A stretch of DNA of 64,000 nt from Zeugodacus cucurbitae (taxonomy: Eukaryota; Arthropoda; Insecta; Diptera; Tephritidae). Below are positions 55,458 to 64,000 of this stretch, one piece after another. A program made the position numbers and the translations under genes. Location of the stretch: positions 32,974,001 to 33,038,000 of the forward strand of contig NC_071669.1 of assembly GCF_028554725.1 (NCBI RefSeq), written 5' to 3'. Numbering within the stretch: the stretch's first letter is position 1; the number at the start of each line of letters is the position of its first letter. The notes under the pieces are model-generated. The model saw nothing but the letters and a program-made list of their open reading frames with translations. It was not told the DNA's origin and did no database searches.

Positions 55458-56954
55458 ATGAGCGCTAGCGCTGCGCAGTCTCAACAGCAAGGTCGTAGGC
55501 ATTCTCTGAACGCCTACTTCAGCTTTGTTGAGCCTGCAAAATCTGCTCTCTCAAATAAACAATCAAACGGTGAGAAAGATGAGTCATCGAAGCGCTCAGC
55601 CGAGCAGCAGAAGGGATCAGCAGAAACTGAAAAAAACAGCAAGTGCGCAACAACAAATCAGCAGGCAACATCAACCAAGCAGGTATCAGCAAACGAGCGG
55701 ACAACAATGGAAAAAACAATGCAAGGTGAGCATGTACCGAAGAGAAAAGTACAATCTGTACAGACTGGCATTGACCGCTACGTCAACATAAAAAGGAAAT
55801 CAAGTCCTATCAAGACAGCGGTTAATGACAAAAAGTTTCAACCCGCCACGCTTAATACAAATAAGCCTGGAAATTTAAATGGCAACAGATTTGCCATACT
55901 AAGCAATGGTTTGGACGACGATGCGAAGGGTGCCACCACAGTCGCGAATGCTAAGCCGCCGCCAATATATTTACGTGAGCGTAGCTCAAATGCACTTGTT
56001 GATAAACTCAGTGAAATTGTAGGTACCAACAATTTTCATATCGTGCCTTTGAAAAAAGGCAAGATAGATGAAACTTAAATACAATCCTACACTGAGAAAA
56101 GTTTTATGGATATAGTGAAATTTTTGTCAAATAACAACAAGAATTATTATTCTTATCAACTGAAGAGCTCTAAAGGCCTAGTTGTTGTTGTAAAAGGCAT
56201 TGAGTCTTCGGTAGAATCTAATGATATCAAAGAAGCCCTTGAAGAATGCGGCTTTGGAATTAAAAATGTGGTAAATATCTTCGATAGAAATAAAGTACCA
56301 CAACCAATGTTTAAAATTGAATTGTTGCCAAACTATAATCCAATAAAAAAGAATGAAACACACCCAATATACAATTTAAAATATTTACTCCATCGTAGAA
56401 TTACCGTTGAAGAACCTCATAAAAGAAATGGTCCGGTACAATGCACTAACTGCCAAGAGTATGGGCATACCAAATCATATTGCACTCTACGCAGTGTTTG
56501 TGTGGTATGTGGTGATTTGCACCCAACATCAAAATGCACTCTTAAAAAAGAGGATACAAATAAAAAATGCAGTAATTGTGGAGGAAATCACACTGCTAAC
56601 TACAGGGGCTGCCCTGTATATAAAGACTTGAAATCAAAATTGTCACTGGGAATTCAAGCTCGTCGTAACCAAATGTTGAATATCCCTCGTAACGAAAATG
56701 TAGTAATTACAGATCAGAGTTCGAAACCTGGTAATACTAAGGATATCTTTGTCCAGGGAAGCTATGCAAATGTGGTAAAAGGCAACGCTGTGCAAATGCA
56801 ACAACCGCAAAATCCACCAAGTGGAGGTATTGAAAATATGATTCTAAATCTGACTCAATGTATGACACAATTCATGTCTACGATGCAAAACATGATCCAA
56901 GATTTGATCAAATCTCAAAATCAAATGTTACAAACCTTATTATCTAAAAAATGA
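55458..56954 (+). pseudogene. Jockey-2 ORF1 (gag-like), one premature stop
   Basis: Starts SASAAQSQQQGRRHSLNAYF at 55458. A Gln/Ser/Lys-rich N-terminal half is followed by NRFAILSNGLDDDAKG and PPIYLRERSSNALVDKLSEI, the PRE_C2HC-type region. A TAA at 56076-56078 interrupts after GKIDET, but the frame continues unchanged (IQSYTEKSFMDIVKFLSNNN). Three zinc knuckles follow: CTNCQEYGHTKSYC, CVVCGDLHPTSKC and CSNCGGNHTANYRGC. The C-terminus is Met/Gln-rich (MTQFMSTMQNMIQDLIKSQN), possibly a coiled coil. It would coat the LINE RNA. The stop TGA overlaps the ORF2 ATG. Confidence 0.9.
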
Positions 56955-59608
56955 GTATACTAAATATTTGTATATGGAATGCCAACGGTGTAAACCAACA
57001 CAAACTGGAGTTAATACGATTTCTGACTGAAAAAACATAGATGTTATGCTGATATCAGAAACTCATTTAACAAATAAAAACAATTTCTTTATAGCGGGAT
57101 ATAGACTTCATGTTACAAATCATCCAGATGGAAAGGCGCACGGTGGAACAGCAGTATTGGTTAGAAATCGGCTAAACCACCATGCTTTAGAGCCACATGC
57201 TACAGCGCAGCTACAAGCTACAACAATATCATTGAAAATTCGAGGCTCTGACCTCAATCTGACGGCTATATACTGTCCACCTCGTTTTAAAATTACAGAC
57301 TGCGAATTTAAAGATTTTTTTTGGAACGCTAGGTCCAAGATTTCTAGCTGGTGGTGATTATAATGCAAAACACATGTACTGGGGCTCACGTCTTATTAAT
57401 CCGAAAGGACGACAGCTGTACTACACTATTATAAATAAGCACAATAACCTTGATATAATATCTCCTGGTAAGCCGACATACTGGCCCAGTGATAGAAACA
57501 AAATACCAGACTTAATAGATTTTGCTGTAGTCAAAAATATAGATAGATCGCTAATAACAGCAGATACATGTAGAGACTTATCTTCAGATCATTCTCCTGT
57601 ACTAATAAAGTTATGCGAACAGCCCATGATAGTTGAGCCAAAAGTATCTCTAACATCTTTTAAAACTAACTGATTGAAATATAGAAAATATATCAGTAGC
57701 CACATTAATATCGATTTAAAAATAAGTACAGGAAGAGATATTGATAAAAGCGTAATGGAATTCAATGATGTAATAACAAATGCAGCTGTCTTGGCAACAC
57801 CTAAAAGAAAAGTTAAGGTTTTTAGAAACATGACTAATAATGAAATAGAAAAGCTTGTAAATGAGAAAAGGCAAGCGAGACGTGAATGGCAGTTAAGTCG
57901 TTCCCCTTCAACTCTGCGTCAACTGAAATCGGCTGCACGTAAGTTAAAAAAAGCACTTAAACGCGATGAAGAATACAATACTGAAAATTATATAAAGCAC
58001 CTGTGTCCAAATTCTAGTAAGAAAAACTCCCTTTGGAAAGCCCAAAAGTATTTTAAGCCTCCAGTAGATTCCAAGATGCCTATAAGACAGTCGAATGGTA
58101 ATTGGGCGCGCAGTAATGAGGAAAAGGCAAATTGCTTTGCAAATCACCTAGAAAAGGTATTTCAACCCAATGTACCAAAAAACAACTTTAAGTTGCCAAC
58201 TTTGCCCAATATTGCAAACGAGTCAAGCGTGTCTATTAGGACGTCTACTTATGAAATTATCAAGATCCTAAAAGAGCTAAATCCGAAAAAGTCTTCAGGA
58301 CACGATAATATTACTCCAAAAATGTTAATTGAGTTGCCAAATATTGCTATATCAGTGCTCTCTTTGCTCTTTAATGCAATTCTTGGTTTCGGGTACTATC
58401 CAATTTCGTGGAAAAAGTCGCAGATCATCATGATAGATAAACCTGGAAAAGACTTAACACAACCATCTTCCTACAGACCAATAAGCCTCTTACCATGTCT
58501 TTCCAAAATATTCGAAAAAGTTTTACTATCAAAAATGTCTCCTTTCCTCCACGAAAATAATATAATACCAACCCATCAATTCGGGTTTCGTGCTAAACAT
58601 GGCACAGTAGAGCAAGTGAATAGAATTACAAACGAAATCAGGAAAGCATTCGAGCACAGAGAGTACTGTTCAGCTGTTTTTCTCGATGTAGCTCAGGCGT
58701 TCGATAAGGTCTGGCATGAAGGCCTTTTATGGAAAATCAAAACCGTTTTACCTTACGAATTGCATAAAACATTGGAGTCATATTTAAGAAATAGGAAATT
58801 TACGGTTAAAGTAGCAGATTTTATATCAGAAGAACGAGCAATAAGGGCCGGTGTACCTCAGGGCAGTGTATTAGGCCCCACTCTGTACATAATATATACA
58901 GCAGACATTCCAATAGCTAATAACGTATTGACATCCACTTTTGCGGATGACACAGCCATAGTAAGCCGAAACAAATGCCCCATTAGAGCATCAAGAGTAT
59001 TAGAGGAGCACTTAACTTGTGTCAAAGAATGGCTAGCCAACTGGCGTATAAAAATTAATGAGCAAAAATGCAAGCATGTTACATTTTCTCTAAGGCCAGA
59101 AACATGTCGGACAGTTAAAATAAACAATGTATTAGTACCCCAAGCGAATGAAGTAACTTATCTTGGGATTCACCTGGATCGAAGGCTTACGTGGCGGAAA
59201 CATATAGCGAGTAAAGTAACTTGCATGAAGTTAAGAGCAGCAAATTTAAATTGGCTTCTAAACAAAAATTCTAAACTTAGCCTAGACAACAAAGTCCTGT
59301 TATACAATGCAATCATAAAACCGATTTGGATGTATGGTATTCAACTGTGGGGTACGACCTGTGCAACCAACATTGATATAATTCAGAGATTCCAATCTAA
59401 ATTGCTTAGAACAATAACGGGTTCACCATGGTACATGCGTAATGAAAATATCCATAAGGATCTTGATATTCCTATGGTAAAGAAGGAAATAGAGGACAGC
59501 AGAAAGAAATATATTTCTAAACTTCGTGAACATCCAAACCCATTGGCAAACGCCTTGGTACATTCCAATCAAACTCGTTTAAAAAGAAGAGATCTACCTG
59601 CCTACTAA
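56951..59608 (+). pseudogene. Jockey-2 ORF2: endonuclease-RT, three lesions
   Basis: Begins SILNICIWNANGVNQHKLEL. One A is missing in the A-run near 57033, shifting the frame before IDVMLISETHLTNKNNF (catalytic Glu). An extra T near 57317 shifts again before LAGGDYNAKHMYWGSRLINP. A TGA at 57671-57673 stands in place of tryptophan. The 644-codon frame at 57674-59608 covers the linker, PSSYRPISLLPCLSKIFEKV, QFGFRAKHGTVEQVNRITNE, FLDVAQAFDKVWHEGLLWKI, AGVPQGSVLGPTLYIIYTAD, TSTFADDTAIVSRN (FADD, catalytic) and YLGIHLDRRLTWRKHIASKV to the C-terminus. The RT itself is intact. Confidence 0.9.
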
Positions 59609-60262
59609 AGAGCAACGTTCTGCCAAAAAGCTCAAACACATTCTTGAGCTTACTTAGTTGTAAATAGATTTAAGATTTTAATACTTATTGTTAGGCTTTA
59701 AACAAAGCAGATTCAATAAATAAAGAAATATTGAAAAAAAAATTCATTCAAACCGTTCAAGTCCCCTGGACCGGATGGTATCATACCGGCGCAGCTGCAG
59801 CGGGCCCTCAGCCTTTATTGTAGTTGGTTGATACCCATATAAGCAAACTGCATTAGACTTGGTCACATTCCGGGGGCTTGGAGGCAGGTCAGAGTAACGT
59901 TTATACCCAATGCCGAAAAGAGCTCACATGTCGCGATTTCAAGCCTATCAGTCTCTCCTCTTTTCTACTGAAAACGCTGGAGAGGCTCATTGGTCGATAT
60001 ATAAGGGGACACAGCCTTACACATGGTTGTCTCATGGATAGAGAAAGCTATCAGACATAAGGAATATGTGGTGGAAACCTTCCTCGACATCGAGGGGGCT
60101 TTCAACAACGCACTGCCGGAAGTGGTAGAAAGGGCTCTGAATAGATTCGAGGTTGAGTCCAACCTCACTCTTCTCTGCGACAGAACGATTATGGCAGAAT
60201 GGGGCACCAAACGGGTGCAACGGGAGGTAAATAGGGGTACTCCGCAGGCAGGAGTCCTCTGG
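59085..60262 (+). repeat. Segmental duplication, copy A
   Basis: Matches 62822-64000 almost perfectly across the 3' end of Jockey-2, its A tail, the target duplication and the start of the D1 RT. Three or four differences were noticed in about 1.18 kb, one of them an extra A in the tail. Confidence 0.93.
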
Positions 60263-60905
60263 ATCATGGTCGTAGACGACTTTAATGGAAAGCTTAGGGA
60301 AATCGGATGCCGGGTGATTGCCTATGCAGACGACGGGGTTCTCATGGTTGAAGGTAAATTTCTGGATACCGTATATGAATTGACTCAGAGTTATCTTCAT
60401 GTCGTAATGAGTTGGGGTTTGGACAACGGTCTTTCTGTAAATCCTAGCAAGACTAAACTAGTTCTTTTCACCAGGAGATACAAAATATCGGACGCTCTCC
60501 TGCCGTCGATGGGAGGAGTTTGTCTTCACCCCGCCGACAGCGTAAAATACCTAGGTGTTGTCTTGGACAGAAAGCTTTCTTGGAAGGCCAACGTTGCGGA
60601 AAAAGCAAAAAAGGCATCGGTTGCCCTGTATTGTTGTAGGGGTGCCATTGGTAGTAGATGGGACCTCTCACCAAAAGTCTTTGGTTGTATGAAACTATAG
60701 TCAAGCCTATAATGTTTTACGGAATTTACGTATGGTGGAAGCAGGTGAGTGTGTAACGGGCGGCTTTCATAGGTATGTGCGGTGCGCTACCGACGACACC
60801 GACTTTGGCACCCGTGGACATAGCCGGAAGTGTATGGCCGCGAAATCCTCTATCAGGCTGAGGGAGGCTGGGTATATAAGAGTGTGCGCCGGGGCACTCT
60901 AGTAT
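59753..60905 (+). pseudogene. D1 ORF2 reverse transcriptase
   Basis: Reads FKPFKSPGPDGIIPAQLQRA, then after a stop at 59839 and frame changes AWRQVRVTFIPNAEKS-like sequence, DFKPISLSSFLLKTLERLIG, and in the frame 60023-60700 EYVVETFLDIEGAFNNALPE (catalytic Asp), RGTPQAGVLWIMVVDDFNGK, IAYADDGVLMVEGKFLDTVY (YADD) and VKYLGVVLDRKLSWKANVAE. About 25 codons are missing near 60030 (the QHAY region). A further piece to 60900 reads ALPTTPTLAPVDIAG and KCMAAKSSIRLREAGYIRVC. It is broken, with most RT motifs retained. Confidence 0.82.
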
Positions 60906-61170
60906 AACTTCTGTGTCCGCTAATTCGCGGAGGTGCCCAAGATTGACCTTGTTTAGGGCAAAGAGTTCCCTTGACCTCTTGACATTTACTTTGGGCCAGA
61001 ATGATCTTGCGACAGAACAGGTGCTAGTGACTGTCAGTTCACCTGCTCAGTTCGGCTTAGACGCATTCCACTGTAAGTGAGATCGCAGTGCCTAGCCTAG
61101 CAAGCTCATCAGCCTTGCAGTTTCCTGCAATTCCGCTGTGGCCAGACACCCAAACTAGTATGCTAGCAAA
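60906..61170 (-). pseudogene. Inverted RNase H fragment of a D1-like LINE
   Basis: On the minus strand from 61170: LVWVSGHSGIAGNCKADELA (the RNase H HSGIAGNxxADELA motif), then after a stop STCSVARSFWPKVNVKRSRE and LFALNKVNLGHLRELADTEV. This is the C-terminal RNase H normally downstream of the D1-type RT. Here it lies head-to-head with that RT, so an inversion or an independent insertion happened. The canonical P of GHSG context is S here (WVSGHSG). Confidence 0.75.
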
Positions 61171-61202
61171 GTGAAATAATATGAAAAATTGAAATTGTTT
61201 TA

Positions 61203-62065
61203 TTTTTATACTCTCGCAACAACGTTGATAAGAGAGTATTATGGTTTTGTTCACATAATGGTTGTTTGTAACACCCAAAACTTAACGAGTTAGATATAGG
61301 GTAGATATATACCAAAGTGATCAGGGTGAAGAGTGGAGTTCAAATCCTAATGTCTGTCTGTCCGTCCGTCTGTGCAAGCTGTAACTTGAGTAAAAATTAA
61401 GATATCTTGATGAAACTTGGCACACTTATTTCTTGTCACCATAGGAAGGTTGCTTTCGAAGATGGGCAAAATCTGACCACTGCCACTCCCACAAAATGGC
61501 TTTCTGCAGTCGTTTCTTTTAACCACTACAGTCCAAAAATGAAAGAAATCGGATAATAACCACGTCCACCTCCCATACAAAGATTAGGTTGAAAATTACT
61601 AAAAGTGGGTTAACTCACTAACGAAAAACGTCAGAAATACTAAATTTCACATAAGAAATGGCAGGTGGAAGCTGAACTCAGATTTTTTTACAAAATGGAA
61701 AATGGGCGTGGCGTCGCCCACTTATGGGTCAAAAACCATATCTCAGGAACTACTCGACCGATTTCAATGAAACTTGGTTTGTAATAACATTCCAATAATA
61801 TGTTGTGAAAATAGGCCAAATCGCTTCATAACCAAGCCTACTTCCTATATACCAGAACTTTGAAGACGATCTGAATCGTTTACTTTACAATATATAAAGT
61901 AAGCACTAGTGAAGATATCGGTGCTGAACTTTGCTTTTTATAGTCTGGCAGCCCCATTCTAAAAATCGCCAAAATCGGACCATAGGTTTTCAAGGCCCCA
62001 TATATCGAACGAGGACCTCGGTGCTTCTAACCTAATATTAGGGTTTCCAACTTTCAATGGACTTT
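61203..62065 (-). repeat. RepT-5: copy of the unclassified repeat
   Basis: Starts at the plus-strand left with TTTTATACTCTCGCAACAAC, the family terminal sequence, and matches the reverse complement of RepT-2 through GTCTGTCTGTCCGTCCGTCT, CTAACGAAAAACGTCAGAAA and TATCGAACGAGGACCTCGGT. It has an internal deletion near 61500. It ends near 62065 without the palindromic outer end. Confidence 0.75.
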
Positions 62066-62821
62066 ATCTATACTAATTATATAAAATCGCTTATATGAAA
62101 AATGTTTGTAACGGCTAATCTCCTAAAGTTCTGAAGCGATTAAATTTTTTTTAAAATAAAGCATTTGCTCTAGGCTCGCGAGTGGCATACTTATTTTTTT
62201 AATTTTCCGAAATCAAATCCTTTTTCTTTCGGGTTGAAGTTTTTGAAAAATCAAAAATATTGCAAGCATAAGGTTTTTCGTTCACCAAACGCAGTCTACA
62301 GCGAAGCGCGCTTTGTGTGTGTGCGTGTGCTCTTTATCGTTTGCGGCACGCACTCTCTCTCTCTCTACCATCTCTGCACATCTTTTCCAGCATAACGTAA
62401 TGAAGTAAAGTACATACATATGTATGCACTCTCTCTCTTCCATCTCTCGCATCTTTTACTATATAACTTATTGAAGTAAAGTACAAAGCAAAAAAGTTTG
62501 CATATATAAATGATCGCAGAACAAGTGAAATAACGCTAAACAGAATCAAATGCTCGCATATATTGATATGTAAATGTAAGATATGTAAATACAGTGTCAA
62601 CTATATTACTCTGTTTTATAGTTACTTATTTTGCAGCAACGCATCGTTGCTTGAATTGCCTTTCTTATTGTCTTTGTACTTTTTTCTAACAAAACACATC
62701 TATCTTCTTCTTCTATATAAATAAAAATAAATCTTCGAAATGTATGTACGCCCATAACTTTCGAACGATTGCACCAAATCCGATGATTCTTGGTTTTATG
62801 AATTCTTTATTGTTAGGACAA
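62066..62821. other. Unassigned repeats, possible Helitron-like 5' ends; CT microsatellite
   Basis: 62067 (TCTATACTAATTATATAAAA) and 62712 (TCTATATAAATAAAAATAAA) look like the TC-initiated 5' ends common in insect Helitron-type repeats, followed by typical phrases such as CATAACTTTCGAACGATTGC. No 3' CTRR end with a hairpin was located. A CT-rich microsatellite lies at 62347-62370. No gene is seen. Confidence 0.35.
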
Positions 62822-64000
62822 TTTCTCTAAGGCCAGAAACATGTCGGACAGTTAAAATAAACAATGTATTAGTACCCCAAGCGAATGAAGTAACTTATCT
62901 TGGGATTCACCTGGATCGAAGGCTTACGTGGCGGAAACATATAGCGAGTAAAGTAACTTGCATGAAGTTAAGAGCAGCAAATTTAAATTGGCTTCTAAAC
63001 AAAAATTCTAAACTTAGCCTAGACAACAAAGTCCTGTTATACAATGCAATCATAAAACCGATTTGGATGTATGGTATTCAACTGTGGGGTACGACCTGTG
63101 CAACCAACATTGATATAATTCAGAGATTCCAATCTAAATTGCTTAGAACAATAACGGGTTCACCATGGTACATGCGTAATGAAAATATCCATAAGGATCT
63201 TGATATTCCTATGGTAAAGAAGGAAATAGAGGACAGCAGAAAGAAATATATTTCTAAACTTCGTGAACATCCAAACCCATTGGCAAACGCCTTGGTACAT
63301 TCCAATCAAACTCGTTTAAAAAGAAGAGATCTACCTGCCTACTAAAGAGCAACGTTCTGCCAAAAAGCTCAAACACATTCTTGAGCTTTCTTAGTTGTAA
63401 ATAGATTTAAGATTTTAATACTTATTGTTAGGCTTTAAACAAAGCAGATTCAATAAATAAAGAAATATTGAAAAAAAAAATTCATTCAAACCGTTCAAGT
63501 CCCCTGGACCGGATGGTATCATACCGGCGCAGCTGCAGCGGGCCCTCAGCCTTTATTGTAGTTGGTTGATACCCATATAAGCAAACTGCATTAGACTTGG
63601 TCACATTCCGGGGGCTTGGAGGCAGGTCAGAGTAACGTTTATACCCAATGCCGAAAAGAGCTCACATGTCGCGATTTCAAGCCTATCAGTCTCTCCTCTT
63701 TTCTACTGAAAACGCTGGAGAGGCTCATTGGTCGATATATAAGGGGACACAGCCTTACACATGGTTGTCTCATGGATAGAGAAAGCTATCAGACATAAGG
63801 AATATGTGGTGGAAACCTTCCTCGACATCGAGGGGGCTTTCAACAACGCACTGCCGGAAGTGGTAGAAAGGGCTCTGAATAGATTCGAGGTTGAGTCCAA
63901 CCTCACTCTTCTCTGCGACAGAACGATTATGGCAGAATGGGGCACCAAACGGGTGCAACGGGAGGTAAATAGGGGTACTCCGCAGGTAGGAGTCCTCTGG
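62822..64000 (+). repeat. Segmental duplication, copy B (runs off the window)
   Basis: Direct copy of 59085-60262. It contains the Jockey-2 C-terminal frame (62962-63345, 127 codons, identical protein to the end of Jockey-2), tail, and the D1 RT start with the same stop and frameshifts. It starts inside Jockey ORF2 with no target duplication, so it is not an independent retrotransposition. Confidence 0.93.

Larger units (their letters stand above)
55233..59740 (+). mobile_element. Jockey-2: full-length Jockey LINE (4.5 kb)
   Basis: Bounded by a perfect 12-bp target duplication AATTCATTCAAA at 55221-55232 and 59741-59752. It contains a 225-bp 5' UTR (starting GAGCGAAAAAGAGTGTGAGC), ORF1, ORF2 overlapping by ATGA, a ~130-bp 3' UTR and an A-rich tail (GAAATATTGAAAAAAA). 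Length and layout are those of a complete Jockey element. It is disabled by two in-frame stops and two single-base frameshifts. Jockey-1 and the fragment at 62822-63478 are close relatives. Confidence 0.92.
53948..60905 (+). mobile_element. D1: LINE with DUF4780-like ORF1, split by Jockey-2
   Basis: Left part 53948-55220 and right part 59741-60905 belong to one GC-richer LINE. Removing Jockey-2 and one copy of its 12-bp duplication restores the frame VRAINSFKPFKSPGPDGIIP across the join. The ORF1 remnant resembles the DUF4780-type proteins of arthropod LINEs; the ORF2 RT follows. The endonuclease that should lie between them is absent: the sequence jumps from the ORF1 end at 54988 to the post-endonuclease linker. 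It is therefore internally deleted as well as interrupted. Confidence 0.82.

Noticed and set aside
62822..63478. Independent Jockey insertion
   Set aside because: It shares the Jockey-2/D1 junction and lesions, so it is part of the segmental duplication.

Overview
This window is a eukaryotic, AT-rich, intron-less stretch with no recognisable host gene. It is a graveyard of nested transposable elements of the kind found in dipteran heterochromatin or intergenic DNA. The families seen are RTE-type, Jockey-type and LOA/R1-type LINEs, a LINE with a DUF4780-like ORF1, BEL/Pao and Ty3/gypsy LTR retrotransposons, a DD41D mariner, a pogo/Tigger element, PIF/Harbinger elements and an unclassified inverted-repeat family. 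A DD41D (rosa-like) mariner together with BEL and Jockey elements suggests a true fly, plausibly a tephritid. The species is inference. No rRNA, tRNA or CRISPR was seen.

Layout. 0-5.7 kb holds a small Tigger-like MITE, a foldback-like region with nested inverted repeats, a 5'-truncated RTE LINE (RTE-1) sitting in one arm, a short tandem repeat and a GTCG-rich inverted repeat. 5.7-9.7 kb is a PIF/Harbinger element (TAA target duplication) split by a 5'-truncated LOA/R1-type LINE (LOA-1). 9.7-12.9 kb carries one copy of the unclassified family RepT, an internally deleted RTE scrap and a piece of gypsy reverse transcriptase/RNase H.

12.9-44.2 kb is the main structure: one BEL/Pao element of roughly 8 kb inflated to about 31 kb by later insertions. 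In order these are a mariner, a gypsy-type element with matching LTRs, a Harbinger MITE, RTE-3, RepT-2, Jockey-1 (containing RTE-4), RTE-5, and LOA-2 (containing RTE-6 and a Tigger element). Most insertions have target-site duplications, so their order can be read. The 5' LTR is uninterrupted and serves as the template that reassembles the three pieces of the 3' LTR.

44.2-53.9 kb has a Jockey-type fragment, RTE-7 split by the oppositely oriented RTE-8, RTE-9, and RepT-3 and RepT-4. 53.9-60.9 kb is a DUF4780-type LINE (D1) split by a full-length Jockey (Jockey-2) with a perfect 12-bp target duplication. 60.9-62.8 kb has an inverted RNase H scrap, RepT-5 and unassigned repeats. 62.8-64.0 kb is a nearly identical direct duplication of 59.1-60.3 kb, including the Jockey-2/D1 junction, and runs off the end of the window.

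Most coding remnants are broken by stops, frameshifts or deletions. The mariner transposase (361 codons) is the only complete uninterrupted element gene. RTE-4, RTE-5 and RTE-6 keep long open reverse transcriptase frames. Family assignments rest on motifs read by eye; no database search was possible.
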